Below, piece by piece: positions 44,601 through 52,943 of a DNA stretch of 64,000 nucleotides (position 1 is the stretch's first letter; every line of letters starts with the position of its first letter). Source of the DNA: Candidatus Microthrix parvicella Bio17-1 (GTDB lineage Bacteria > Actinomycetota > Acidimicrobiia > Acidimicrobiales > Microtrichaceae); contig NZ_AMPG01000006.1 in NCBI RefSeq assembly GCF_000299415.1, positions 1-64,000 of the forward strand. Reading direction: 5' to 3'. A program made the position numbers and the translations under genes. The notes beneath the pieces are model-generated. The model saw only the letters and a program-made list of their open reading frames with translations, was not told the origin of the DNA and searched no databases.

Positions 44601-45257
44601 ATGACGACCCCAGGAGCAGGCACGGACCCCACCGCGGGTCGTGTGGATTACAACGTCGGCTCGCTGTCGCGCGCTGACCTGGCACCACATCCGGTGGTGC
44701 AGCTACGTCGTTGGTTGGCCGACGCCGCAGAGGCAGGTGATGCTGAGCCCAACGCGATGGTGCTGGCAACGGTCGACGGCGAGGGGCGCCCCCGTGCCCG
44801 GAACGTGCTGCTGCGCGACCTGGATGAGCGGGGGTTGGTCTTCTACTCCAATCGCAACAGCGCCAAGGGCCAGGCGATTGCCGCCAATCCGGTGGCCGTG
44901 GCACTCTTCAGCTGGCTGGGCATGCACCGCCAGGTCAGGGTGGACGCCGACGTGGAGTTGCTCGACGATGACGTGGTTGACGCCTACTGGCGGACCCGGC
45001 CGCGTGACTCACAGCTGGCCTCGGCGGCATCACCCCAAGGCGAGGTGGTGGCCGACCGGGCTGTGTTGGATGCCACGGTGCAACGACTGAAGCAGGAGTG
45101 GGAGGGCCGCGAAATTCCAAGGCCGCGCCAGTGGGTTGGCTATCGGTTGGTGCCGTACACCTACGAGTTCTGGCAGGGTCGCCATGCCCGGTTGCACGAC
45201 CGGTTTCGTTACCGTTTGTTGGACGGTGCATGGCGGGTCGACCGGTTGGCACCCTGA
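44601..45257 (+). CDS. pdxH: Pyridoxamine 5'-phosphate oxidase
   Basis: This is a 218-residue FMN enzyme that makes pyridoxal phosphate. NAMVLATVDGEGRPRARNVLLRD, FYSNRNSAKGQAIAANP and SQLASAASPQGEV, then the C-terminal FWQGRHARLHDRFRY, are diagnostic (partial quotes). The ATG at 44601 fits the family. GTG codons two and five codons earlier are alternatives. Its last 49 bases overlap the convergent ccdA-like gene. Confidence 0.95.
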   Translation: MTTPGAGTDPTAGRVDYNVGSLSRADLAPHPVVQLRRWLADAAEAGDAEPNAMVLATVDGEGRPRARNVLLRDLDERGLVFYSNRNSAKGQAIAANPVAVALFSWLGMHRQVRVDADVELLDDDVVDAYWRTRPRDSQLASAASPQGEVVADRAVLDATVQRLKQEWEGREIPRPRQWVGYRLVPYTYEFWQGRHARLHDRFRYRLLDGAWRVDRLAP

Positions 45258-46162
45258 CCGTCGGAGCCGGCATCGGCGACCGGCTTGTTCAGTGCGGTTT
45301 TACCTCGGAGACGGCCGATGGTGATCCAGGTGATTGCGGCGATCACGAGCGCTCCGCTCACCCAGCCGAGGGTGGCCTGATGGTTGACCACCCAGGTCTG
45401 CACGCTGCCCTGCCAGTCCTGAGCTGCCACGCTGAGCCCGCCTTCGATGCGGTCGCCCCGGGTGATGCGGTACTCGGTCCAGCCGTAGTACGCCACGAAG
45501 AGCCCGGCGATCACCAGGAGGCCGCCTGAGATCCGTTGAATCCAGGGAAGCACCCTGCGCATGTTGCGCACGATGGAGGTGCGACCAAGCGCCACCGCCA
45601 TGGTCAACACGGCGAGGAGGAGGCCCATGCCCAACCCGAAGGTGGCCACGACCAGTCCGGCAGCGACCGGGCTGGAGGTCTCCAGCGTCGAGGTGAGCAC
45701 GCCGGCAAACAGCGGCAGCGTGCAACTGAGCGATGCCACTGCGTAGCTGATGCCGTAGAAGAACATCGACGTCAGCTGTCGATTGCCCACCGACAGTTCC
45801 AGCTTGGGCAGCCCAACCGTGGGCTCATATCCCGCCAGCATGGCCACACCCAGAACGACCACCAGGGTGCCGATTCCGATCGTGATGAACGGCAGGTTGG
45901 GCTGTAGAACGCTGCGGAGCGAGCCCCACAGCAGCCCCATGGTGCCGAACACGACCAGGAACCCGGCGGTCATCGCACCCGACACTTTGAGGGCCCGTGC
46001 GATCGACGTGGCCGTGGATGGGCGCTCGTCCTCCGACGTCTCGTCCAGCCCGAGGTAGTAGGTGAGGTAGGTGGGTAGCAGTGCGAAACCGCAGGGATTG
46101 ACCGTGGCGGCCATACCGGTGGCGAAGGCCCAGGCGAAGGGCGCGTTCATCAGCGCCGGCAC
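45209..46162 (-). CDS. CcdA/DsbD-family thiol-electron carrier membrane protein
   Basis: This is a 317-residue protein with six to eight membrane helices. The redox cysteines are Cys24 (TVNPCGFALLP) and Cys147 (SLSCTLPLF), the CcdA pattern. Such proteins pass electrons from cytoplasmic thioredoxin to outside thiol proteins. The next gene upstream on this strand encodes a TlpA-like thioredoxin 28 bases away, a likely partner. The C-terminus has an extra helix and a basic tail. The 3' end overlaps pdxH. Confidence 0.9.
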   Translation of the reverse strand: MPALMNAPFAWAFATGMAATVNPCGFALLPTYLTYYLGLDETSEDERPSTATSIARALKVSGAMTAGFLVVFGTMGLLWGSLRSVLQPNLPFITIGIGTLVVVLGVAMLAGYEPTVGLPKLELSVGNRQLTSMFFYGISYAVASLSCTLPLFAGVLTSTLETSSPVAAGLVVATFGLGMGLLLAVLTMAVALGRTSIVRNMRRVLPWIQRISGGLLVIAGLFVAYYGWTEYRITRGDRIEGGLSVAAQDWQGSVQTWVVNHQATLGWVSGALVIAAITWITIGRLRGKTALNKPVADAGSDGQGANRSTRHAPSNKR

Positions 46163-46190
46163 CCCGGAGACCTGGCCTCACGGGATCTGT

Positions 46191-46901
46191 TCATGCCGAC
46201 GGGACCTTGAGGTACTTCTCGATGTTGGACCGCAGCGCAGCCTCGTCCATGGCCCCGAGCCGGCGGTGGGCCAGGGTGCCGTCGGTGTTGATGAACAGCG
46301 TCATCGGTAGCGCCACCAGGTCGAGCGCGTTGGAGTGGACCTGCTCGGGGTCCTCGGCCAGCGGATAGGTGATGCCCAACTTGTCGGCGAATGGCTGCCC
46401 GTCGGCCTTGGACTCCCCCGAATCGATGCCCACAAAACTCACGCTGTCCCCCAGGTCCTGGTGGACCGCCTCGAAATCGGGCATCTCCCGGAGGCATGGC
46501 GTGCAAGTGGAAGCCCACACGTTCACCACCATGGGGCGGTCGAGTAGGTCGTCAAGCGTGGTGGTGGTGCCGTCGAACAACTTCAGGTCGAGGTTGGGCA
46601 CGGGGTTGCCCACCTCCAGCGAACCCGCTGCCGCTCCGGTGTCCTGGGGTGTCAGAAACTCCTCGTCCGGGACCGCGTCGCTGGACCCCTTGTTGGTGAA
46701 CGTGACGACAGCGATGGCAATGGCGAACGCGATGACGAGCGAGACGGCCGTGATGGCAGCCATATCACGGCCGGACAGCCGCAAACGGCTTGACCCGGGT
46801 GGCGCCTTGGCGGCGCCCTCCGGAGCGTTGCTGGAGTCCGTCTGGGGGGTTGCCGGGCCCTCGGGCGGAGGGGAATCGGGGGTGGGGGTGGTTCCGCTCA
46901 C
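46191..46901 (-). CDS. Membrane-anchored TlpA/ResA-like thioredoxin
   Basis: This is a 236-residue protein. A Pro-rich cytoplasmic start is followed by one membrane anchor (~48-69), then an extracytoplasmic thioredoxin domain with WASTCTPC (C133, C136) and the cis-Pro loop VALPMTLFI. It probably reduces thiols outside the membrane, for example in cytochrome c maturation, with the CcdA-like neighbour. I chose the GTG at 46901 because TACCGT is seven bases upstream. A GTG three codons earlier is less likely. Confidence 0.9.
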   Translation of the reverse strand: MSGTTPTPDSPPPEGPATPQTDSSNAPEGAAKAPPGSSRLRLSGRDMAAITAVSLVIAFAIAIAVVTFTNKGSSDAVPDEEFLTPQDTGAAAGSLEVGNPVPNLDLKLFDGTTTTLDDLLDRPMVVNVWASTCTPCLREMPDFEAVHQDLGDSVSFVGIDSGESKADGQPFADKLGITYPLAEDPEQVHSNALDLVALPMTLFINTDGTLAHRRLGAMDEAALRSNIEKYLKVPSA

Positions 46902-46949
46902 GAATGTCACGGTACCGCCCCCAGCCGCCCCGACCCCTTCGCGCCCGGC

Positions 46950-47327
46950 TCAGGCGCTGAGCTGTTCCCGCAGGTGTTCGGGGATCGGCACCTGGGGCAG
47001 GTGCTCCTCTGGCCGGGGAACCTTGGGTGGGCGGCCTCGCGCCCGCTTGAAGTGGACAACCTTGCCGCCCACAAACAGCTGGCCGCCCCAGACGCCGAAC
47101 TGCTCGTTGCGGGCGATCGCCGTCTCCAAGCAGTCGGTGAGCACCGGGCACCCGGCGCAGAGGCTCTTGGCCACGGCGATGTCGGCCAGGTCGTCGGAGA
47201 AGAACAACCGGGTCACCTCGCTGGTGGAGGCGGCGCAGGCAGCCATGACCTCCCATCCGGGAGTGCCCGCGTCCAGGACTGGAACGGGTTGGGCTGCTTC
47301 GTGACGAGCGAGTTCGGTGACAGACAT
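46950..47327 (-). CDS. WhiB-family regulator, WhiB7-like with AT-hook
   Basis: This is a 125-residue iron-sulfur regulator. The four cluster cysteines are C31, C57, C60 and C66 (CAGCPVLTDC). The GVWGG turn is at 78-82, followed by a basic segment ending in RGRPP (97-101), an AT-hook. KRxRGRP directly after GVWGG plus about a dozen residues is the WhiB7 layout. WhiB7 activates intrinsic antibiotic-resistance genes. A distinctive leader lies upstream with a uORF, a terminator and an AT-rich promoter. The ATG at 47327 fits; the frame above it is not conserved. Confidence 0.85.
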   Translation of the reverse strand: MSVTELARHEAAQPVPVLDAGTPGWEVMAACAASTSEVTRLFFSDDLADIAVAKSLCAGCPVLTDCLETAIARNEQFGVWGGQLFVGGKVVHFKRARGRPPKVPRPEEHLPQVPIPEHLREQLSA

Positions 47328-47373
47328 CTTTGTTTCTTTCTCGGAGTGGGATCGGGAGCAGGGATGGATTTGG

Positions 47374-47403
47374 CGGGATCGGGGGCAGCGGGATCGGGGG
47401 CAG
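47374..47403 (-). repeat. Two 15-bp direct repeats in the whiB leader
   Basis: cgggatcgggggcag occurs twice without a gap, and a degenerate third copy lies near 47347-47362. The repeats lie between the leader terminator and the whiB start. Confidence 0.8.
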
Positions 47404-47428
47404 GGTGACTCGCTGCGAAAATGCAGAA

Positions 47429-47463
47429 AGGCCGCCGGTTCCCGTGTTGGGATCCGGCGGCCT
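47429..47463 (-). terminator. Intrinsic terminator in the whiB leader
   Basis: On the minus strand aggccgccgg pairs with ccggcggcct, with an inner four-pair extension, and is followed by ttctgcatttt. It sits between the uORF and whiB, about 100 bases before the whiB start. It would stop transcription before the regulator gene, as in an attenuator. Confidence 0.75.
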
Positions 47464-47477
47464 CGGTGGAGGTTCTT

Positions 47478-47499
47478 GGTTGATCCTGTTGGATCAACC
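47478..47499 (-). promoter_or_regulatory. Hairpin over the uORF stop codon
   Basis: ggttgatcc and ggatcaacc form a perfect 9-bp stem with a four-base loop. It spans the uORF stop (47494-47496), so a ribosome finishing the uORF would melt it. It is 15 bases from the terminator hairpin. Confidence 0.6.
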
Positions 47500-47706
47500 A
47501 GCACCTCGTGGCAGTCGGATCCCGACGTCAATCGGGTTGGCGTAGGCGTCGGCCGGCTTGGTCCCGGCGTGCAGCGAGTAGGACGCCTTGGCGTGCCACG
47601 TGCCGGGGACAACGGTTGCCAACGAACGCCCGGACATCTCGCCCAGCGTGCGATGTGCCGATGCGTTGCATCGCCGGATCGCTACGTTGAAGGCGGATGC
47701 AAACAT
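47494..47706 (-). CDS. Small ORF (70 aa), candidate whiB leader ORF
   Basis: The protein begins MFASAFNVAIRRCNASAHRT and ends DVGIRLPRGAG. It matches nothing I recognise. A gaaagg site is seven bases before the ATG, so it is probably translated. Its stop lies in a hairpin and an intrinsic terminator follows, so it looks like the regulatory uORF of the WhiB7-like gene, longer than the short uORFs known in mycobacteria. An independent small gene is the alternative. Confidence 0.6.
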   Translation of the reverse strand: MFASAFNVAIRRCNASAHRTLGEMSGRSLATVVPGTWHAKASYSLHAGTKPADAYANPIDVGIRLPRGAG

Positions 47707-47783
47707 GGCTGACCTTTCGCAGGGGTGTCCAGGACCGAACGTCCAGGGTGGAACCAGATGAGAAAACCACTTGGCGGCCACCC

Positions 47784-47811
47784 CGTCAACCTCTTTACAA
47801 GAATATCTTCG
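47784..47811 (-). promoter_or_regulatory. -35 and AT-rich element ahead of the whiB leader
   Basis: On the minus strand TTGACG (47789-47784) is directly preceded by an AT-rich stretch, aagatattcttgtaaag, which stands out in this GC-rich DNA. WhiB7 proteins activate promoters with AT-rich DNA just upstream of the -35, so this fits autoregulation. The -10 is weak (ttttct at 17-bp spacing), as expected for an activated promoter. Confidence 0.5.
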
Positions 47812-47857
47812 AACCGGGCCCCCGATCCGTGCCGAGCTTCCGGGTTGATCGGTTCGA

Positions 47858-47863
47858 TAGCTT
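47858..47863 (+). promoter_or_regulatory. -10 element of the thioesterase gene
   Basis: TAGCTT lies seven bases before the GTG at 47871, which lacks a Shine-Dalgarno. Confidence 0.4.
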
Positions 47864-47870
47864 GCGGCGC

Positions 47871-48572
47871 GTGCAGGATGCTCCTCTCGGCCAGTCCAAC
47901 CGACCGACCGTCACGTTGCGGGTGCCCCCCGCCGGTTGCGAGCCCGACCGTCGAGCTCGTCTCGACACGATTGTTCGGCTCTGCGACGTGGCGCTCTGGG
48001 ACCTCGACGTGCCCATGGAACCGGCCCCGGGTGCGGTGTGGGTCGTTCGCCGCACCGTCCTGGAGGTGCAGCGCTGGCCGGTGGCAGCGGAGACGCTTTC
48101 CGTCTCGACGTGGGCATCGGCAGCGGGTCGGGTGTGGGCCGAGCGGCGGATCGACCTGACAGGTCAGTGTGGTGCCGGCGTTCGTCTGGCCACCCTGTGG
48201 GCGTCGGTCGACCCGATCAGCGGGCGTCCCACCCGTCTGTCCGGGCTGCCGGGCGTTGCCGATCCGAGGCGGAGGGTCCCCATCGGTTTGACCCACCTGG
48301 AGCCTCCCGACGGATCGACGTCACATCTTTGGCCGATCCGCCGGAGTGACATTGACGTGCTGAACCACGTAAACAACTCGGTGATCTGGACGGCGTGGGA
48401 GGACACCGAATGCGGAGCCGTCGCATCGGTCGGAGCCGGGGGCCGCTTTGAGACCGAGTACCGATCCCAGCTCTTTCACGGTCCTTGTGAACTGACCAGG
48501 TCCCCCGATGGCACTCAGGTGTGGCTCGGCGTCCCAGGTGAGCGCCCAGCGGTGTCCGTCCGTTCCGTCTGA
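47871..48572 (+). CDS. Acyl-ACP thioesterase-like double hot-dog protein
   Basis: This is a 233-residue protein with two hot-dog folds. The second contains SDIDVLNHVNN (159-169), the Asp/Asn/His motif of FatA-type acyl-ACP thioesterases. The first half has strands around RLCDVALWDLDV, typical of the N-terminal fold. It would release fatty acids from ACP or CoA. The start is set at the GTG with a -10 seven bases upstream. A GTG at 47829 is the alternative. It is divergent from the whiB leader. Confidence 0.78.
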   Translation: MQDAPLGQSNRPTVTLRVPPAGCEPDRRARLDTIVRLCDVALWDLDVPMEPAPGAVWVVRRTVLEVQRWPVAAETLSVSTWASAAGRVWAERRIDLTGQCGAGVRLATLWASVDPISGRPTRLSGLPGVADPRRRVPIGLTHLEPPDGSTSHLWPIRRSDIDVLNHVNNSVIWTAWEDTECGAVASVGAGGRFETEYRSQLFHGPCELTRSPDGTQVWLGVPGERPAVSVRSV

Positions 48573-48597
48573 GTAGCGCCGTCGACGCGGGCTGGGC

Positions 48598-49149
48598 TCA
48601 GTCGGTGGGTTGAGTGACTGGCAGAAAGACCTTGGAGCGCCAGTAGCGCAGCTCCTCCACGCTTTCCAAGATGTCATCGAGGGCCCGGTGACTGGTGGCC
48701 TTTCGAGGCAGGTCGGAGAGGGCCTGGGGATACCACCGGCGGGCCAGTTCCTTGATGGTCGAGACATCAACCGACCGGTAGTGCAGGTACTCCTCGATCT
48801 CGGGCAGGTAGGCGGCGAGGAAGCGCCGGTCGGTTCCAATCGTATTACCGCAGAGAGGCACGGTTCGGGCCTTGGGGGCGTGGGTCCTGATGAAGTCCAA
48901 CGTGGCGGTGCCCGCCTCCTCCAGGGTGACCGTGGACTCGGCGATGGCATCGAGGAGGCCGGAGCTGGTGTGCATCTTCACCACAACCGGGTCCATGTTG
49001 GCCATGGCCTCCGGCGGCTGGTGAACCACCAGGTCCGGTCCTGCAGCGACAATGTTCAGATCGTCGTCGGTCGCCAGCGTGGCGATCTCCACGATGACAT
49101 CGGAAGTGTGATCCAAACCGGTCATCTCAAGGTCCATCCAAATGAGCAC
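48598..49149 (-). CDS. orn: Oligoribonuclease
   Basis: This 183-residue DEDDh exonuclease degrades RNA fragments of two to five nucleotides. WMDLEMTGLD holds the first acidic pair, PLCGNTIGTDRRFL the third motif region, and ATSHRALDDILES the His/Asp end. I chose the GTG at 49149 because TACGAT lies seven bases upstream on this strand, and the ATG at 49197 would leave only nine bases to the divergent dut start. Confidence 0.94.
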   Translation of the reverse strand: MLIWMDLEMTGLDHTSDVIVEIATLATDDDLNIVAAGPDLVVHQPPEAMANMDPVVVKMHTSSGLLDAIAESTVTLEEAGTATLDFIRTHAPKARTVPLCGNTIGTDRRFLAAYLPEIEEYLHYRSVDVSTIKELARRWYPQALSDLPRKATSHRALDDILESVEELRYWRSKVFLPVTQPTD

Positions 49150-49156
49150 AACGTGG

Positions 49157-49162
49157 ATCGTA
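49157..49162 (-). promoter_or_regulatory. -10 element of orn
   Basis: TACGAT on the minus strand is seven bases before the GTG start. No Shine-Dalgarno is present. Confidence 0.45.
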
Positions 49163-49206
49163 CGCCCAGTGGGCGCAGGTCGTGATTCGGCGGCCATGAT
49201 GGCACC

Positions 49207-49728
49207 ATGGCGAATGACGCGATCGTTCAATCCGACACCCACCTGGCACCCAACGATCCGGACGGTGAGCCTGGCGCGGGGGAGGTCGGCCCTCTGGAGA
49301 TGCAGGTTCGCCAGATCGATCCCGACCTGGCGCTGCCGGCCTATGCGAAGCCGGGCGATGCCGGGCTGGATCTGCGCTCGACGATCGATGTGACCCTCGA
49401 TCCGGGCGGCGGACGTGCATTGGTTCCGACCGGCCTTGCTGTGGCCATCCCGGCCGGTCACGCCGGGTTTGTGCTACCCAGATCCGGGCTGGCGCTGCGG
49501 TCGGGGGTAACGGTGACCAACGCCCCGGGACTGATCGACGCCGGCTACCGGGGGGAGCTCCGGGTGATCCTTGCCAACACCGACCCACATGAGGCCGTGG
49601 AGGTCAAGCGGGGCGACCGCATCGCGCAGTTGGTGGTGCAGCGGGTCGCTCACGTGACGCTGGTGCCGGTGGACGAACTGTCCCCCAGCGAACGTGGCGA
49701 AGGCGGCTTTGGTCACTCGGGCCGTTGA
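49207..49728 (+). CDS. dut: dUTP diphosphatase
   Basis: This 173-residue protein hydrolyses dUTP to dUMP, keeping uracil out of DNA. Motifs are [38 protein letters not shown] and the C-terminal [10 protein letters not shown] arm that closes the active site. The conserved part starts near residue 32, so an ATG at 49300 (142 residues) could be the true start. The ATG at 49207 has CATGAT six bases upstream. Confidence 0.93.
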   Translation: MANDAIVQSDTHLAPNDPDGEPGAGEVGPLEMQVRQIDPDLALPAYAKPGDAGLDLRSTIDVTLDPGGGRALVPTGLAVAIPAGHAGFVLPRSGLALRSGVTVTNAPGLIDAGYRGELRVILANTDPHEAVEVKRGDRIAQLVVQRVAHVTLVPVDELSPSERGEGGFGHSGR

Positions 49729-49779
49729 CCGACCGCGACAGCCCGGTGCTGGGCGATGCCGGTGTGGCCCATTGCCGTC

Positions 49780-51186
49780 TTACCCGTGTGCGGGGGTTGC
49801 CGGGGCCCGAAGTTCCATCTTGACGACCGGTTCGCCATCGATGCTTCCGATGGTCTGCATCGGCCCGGGTCGAACGGCGATGCGGTGGGCGGGGTCCGTG
49901 GAGTCGGTGACTGCGGGCGGGACCTCCACGTCCGAGCGACGTGCATAGGCCATGAGGACCGGACGGCGATCGTTCGACGTGCCGTCCCATTCGACAGCGG
50001 TCAGGAACCGTTCGCCCACCCCTGAACCGGCGTTGACGTAGCGCCGGTAGCGGCTGTTGGTGCCCGGGTCCCACGGGCCGTCTCCGGGGACATGGGTGTG
50101 GCCCAGCACCAGCCATGGTCCGGCCTCCTCGCCGAAACAATCGGCGAATGCTTCGTGAATTTCCGTCTCGTTCAGGGTGAACTGATCCCGATCCATCGAA
50201 AATGGGCCCCGAATCGACCGCAGCCGGTTACCTGCCCGCCCCCCCAGGAGGGCTTCCCGGGCTTCGCTGCCGGTGATGCCCAGCTCGTGCCCGCGCAGGT
50301 CGGCGATCGAGTTGGCCAGCCAGGTGACGATGCGGCCTCTCCAGGCACCCCGGGGGCCGTTCCACGGGTCGGTGAGGTGACCGTGGGTCAGCACCGCCTC
50401 GGGAGTTTCCCCTGGTTCTCCCAACGAGATCAGATCCTGTACCGCAAAGCCGGGGATGATCAGGCGCAGGGCCAAGGCGACCTCCGGTCGGCTCAGCGAG
50501 TCGTCGTGGTTCCCGCTGATGCGCCAATAACGCCCCTGCGAGGCAAACTGGTCGGCGATCGTGGCGTAGGTCGCTGCGTGATTGTTGACGATCTGGCGAA
50601 CCTGATTGCGGGCTGCGGCGTGGCTGAACCGTTGGTCGATCGGCCACAGCGCCGCGCCGAGAAGTCGAAGGCCATCGATGGCGGCACCGACGGCCGAACC
50701 GCCGACCATCCACAGATCTTCGACGTCGCCGGCCTCGACGAGCCCCCAGCCGTGTTCGCCGTAATGGTCCAGGAGCACGCCGTACAACCGATCGGTACGT
50801 TGCATGCGAGGCCAGTCTCTGGCGCCGGGGAGGCTCCTGTGGAGATCGCTGGTGATGACATAGCACTCGTTGGGGTCGAGATGAATGTTGTTGCCCAGCA
50901 CAGTGGGGTCACTCGCCGAGAGGGCTCCCGGCAGCCGCTGCGCGCGCCGCCGGTTGGCGGCGGTGTCCAGCGGCAGCGTTCCGAACATGGCTGCGGCGAA
51001 CGCCGGCAACACCGGCAGAAAGCCGGCCAGCTTGGTGGCCGCCCATGCTTTGGTGACAGCCTCGTCCGGCAATGTCGAGGCGCGTTCCATGAGGGCGTCA
51101 ATTGCAGCTTCGAGGCGCGTGCGTGGCCTCGTGGGAGTGACAGGTCGGTTGGTTGCCTGCGCTGGGGCATTTGCTATCGGCTTCAT
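49780..51186 (-). CDS. Calcineurin-like metallophosphoesterase
   Basis: This is a 468-residue protein with the metal-binding motifs in order: VITSDLHRS, EAGDVEDLW, ISGNHDD, LTHGHLTD and LGHTHVPG. A hydrophobic stretch near the start (AGFLPVLPAFAAAMFG) may anchor it to the membrane. The substrate is unknown; phosphodiesters or lipid phosphates are possible. I chose the ATG at 51186 with gagg upstream. An ATG at 51264 would add 26 residues. Confidence 0.87.
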   Translation of the reverse strand: MKPIANAPAQATNRPVTPTRPRTRLEAAIDALMERASTLPDEAVTKAWAATKLAGFLPVLPAFAAAMFGTLPLDTAANRRRAQRLPGALSASDPTVLGNNIHLDPNECYVITSDLHRSLPGARDWPRMQRTDRLYGVLLDHYGEHGWGLVEAGDVEDLWMVGGSAVGAAIDGLRLLGAALWPIDQRFSHAAARNQVRQIVNNHAATYATIADQFASQGRYWRISGNHDDSLSRPEVALALRLIIPGFAVQDLISLGEPGETPEAVLTHGHLTDPWNGPRGAWRGRIVTWLANSIADLRGHELGITGSEAREALLGGRAGNRLRSIRGPFSMDRDQFTLNETEIHEAFADCFGEEAGPWLVLGHTHVPGDGPWDPGTNSRYRRYVNAGSGVGERFLTAVEWDGTSNDRRPVLMAYARRSDVEVPPAVTDSTDPAHRIAVRPGPMQTIGSIDGEPVVKMELRAPATPAHG

Positions 51187-51405
51187 ATCGAGCCTCGCGC
51201 TCGGGTTGGGGGTGGTCAGACCGGGGCGAGGCAGGGTAGTTCCTGAAGGTGATACGTACTCCATGCATTCGAGGCGTTGGCAATATCGATGAGAGACCGC
51301 TCAGGGGTTGATGTGACTTCACACCAGCTCTGCCGATGCGTCGGGAGGTCTCATCATGGTGGTCACGGTTAGATTCGCTTCGTTGAACTCTTGGGGAGAG
51401 CTGCC

Positions 51406-52260
51406 ATGTCTGAAAACCCAACCGCCTGCCTGCCGCTGAATGGGACGGCGGCGCTGATCACCGGTGGTGGCAGCGGCATCGGTTTGGCGGCGGCTGCTGC
51501 GTTGGTCGCCGACGGTGCCGACGTCACGTTGATGGGACGAACTGCGGCGAAGCTGGAGGCCGCAGCCGTCGTGTTGCGGGCAAACGCACCTGAGGGCGTT
51601 CGGGTGAGCGCCTACGCGGGAGATGTCACCGCTGATGCTGATGTGGCGGCCGCTGTTGGCTTGGCTGACGCCGAGGGACAGCTGCGCATCGCCGTGGCGT
51701 CGGCGGGCGACGGCACGATGGGGCCGGTGGTGGCCACCTCGACCGACGAATGGAACCGCGTGATCGGTGTCAGCCTCACCGGGGTCTTTCTGACGTTTCG
51801 GGAGGCGGGAGCGGCGATCGTGCGCAACGGCGGCGGATCGATGGTGGCGGTGTCGTCGGTGGCCAGCCGGCTGACCCACCGGTTCATGGCGCCATATTCG
51901 GTGGCCAAGGCGGGGGTCGACATGCTGGTGAAGGTGACCGCCGACGAACTGGGTCAGGCGGGTGTGCGCGTCAACGCGGTCAATCCTGGGATCATTCGCA
52001 CCGAGTTGGTGGCGATGATCGAGGAGGACTCCTCGGTAGGGCAGAGCTACCTGACCAACACCCCGTTGGGTCGATTCGGTGAGGTGGACGACGTGGCGCC
52101 GCTGATCCGGTTCTTGTGTGGGCCCGAGTCGGGGTTCATCACCGGCGAGACCGTCGGCGCCGACGGGGGCCACCACCTGCGCACTGGGCCCGACTATTTG
52201 GAGTGGGCCGAAGGGTTGTACGGGGATGCCGCCCACGGACGGGTTCCTGCTCCTGAGTGA
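51406..52260 (+). CDS. Short-chain dehydrogenase/reductase
   Basis: This is a 284-residue Rossmann enzyme. The nucleotide motif is TGGGSGIG, the NAG-type motif is ASAGDG, and the catalytic residues fall in VSSVAS and YSVAKAG (Ser, Tyr, Lys). The C-terminal ITGETVGADGG is typical of classical SDRs. The substrate is unknown. The ATG has ggggagag upstream. The 120-bp region before it seems to contain only its promoter. Confidence 0.92.
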   Translation: MSENPTACLPLNGTAALITGGGSGIGLAAAAALVADGADVTLMGRTAAKLEAAAVVLRANAPEGVRVSAYAGDVTADADVAAAVGLADAEGQLRIAVASAGDGTMGPVVATSTDEWNRVIGVSLTGVFLTFREAGAAIVRNGGGSMVAVSSVASRLTHRFMAPYSVAKAGVDMLVKVTADELGQAGVRVNAVNPGIIRTELVAMIEEDSSVGQSYLTNTPLGRFGEVDDVAPLIRFLCGPESGFITGETVGADGGHHLRTGPDYLEWAEGLYGDAAHGRVPAPE

Positions 52261-52335
52261 GCGGGGTTCGGTCCGCGGTGTGCCGGACGCTGCCTCGGGG
52301 CAGGACGCCGACCTTGGCGCATCCCCTCTGGGGTC

Positions 52336-52815
52336 TTAGCCGGTGTGGAGGCGGCGGAGGGCTGGGACCCCTACTGCGATGCCGACGATCAGGAGCGCCG
52401 TGATCGCTTGGCTGCGGTCGGCATCGATCAGGCCGGGGGTGGCGACGAACACGCCGACGGCCGCAAGCGCCGCCGTCAACAGGTCGGCGGCGACCTGCCG
52501 CGGCCTGATCGGCGTCGACGTCCGGCCGAAGCACCCGCAGCTGATGTTGGCGCCGTTGCGATGCAGTAGCGCCAGCAGTGCTGCAAACGCCAGGTAGACC
52601 GCAGCGATCAAGCCCCACAGTACGAAGCCGCCGACTACCAGCGCACCTGCGCCCAGCAAAATCTCGAGCACGCCCAACACCAGTGGCGCACGAGCCGAGG
52701 TCAGCCCGATGGCAGCGAGTACATCGGCCATCGTGTCGGGGTGGCGCACTTTCGACGCCCCAGCGACCAACAACAGCCCTGCGGCGAGGTAGGGGAGGAG
52801 ATCCAACGCCGCCAT
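52336..52815 (-). CDS. MauE/DoxX-like membrane protein
   Basis: This is a 159-residue protein with four membrane helices. The ISCGCFG motif after helix 3 is the hallmark of MauE-type proteins, thought to pass electrons or disulfides across the membrane. The start ATG has TAGCCT eight bases upstream, suggesting a leaderless mRNA. The gene diverges from the sugar dehydrogenase gene. A longer frame to 52917 is less likely. Confidence 0.85.
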   Translation of the reverse strand: MAALDLLPYLAAGLLLVAGASKVRHPDTMADVLAAIGLTSARAPLVLGVLEILLGAGALVVGGFVLWGLIAAVYLAFAALLALLHRNGANISCGCFGRTSTPIRPRQVAADLLTAALAAVGVFVATPGLIDADRSQAITALLIVGIAVGVPALRRLHTG

Positions 52816-52931
52816 GCGGGTGAAGGCTACCGACCCACTCACGAGTCGCCGAAGCTCGAGATGGCGGCGGGGCCCTTGCCCGAGGTTGCCGACGGTCGGG
52901 CAGGGATGGCGGCACACCCCGAAGGCAGCTG

Positions 52932-52937
52932 TACCTT
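52932..52937 (+). promoter_or_regulatory. -10 element of the sugar dehydrogenase gene
   Basis: TACCTT is six bases before the GTG at 52944, another start without a Shine-Dalgarno. Confidence 0.4.
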
Positions 52938-52943
52938 GGCGCC

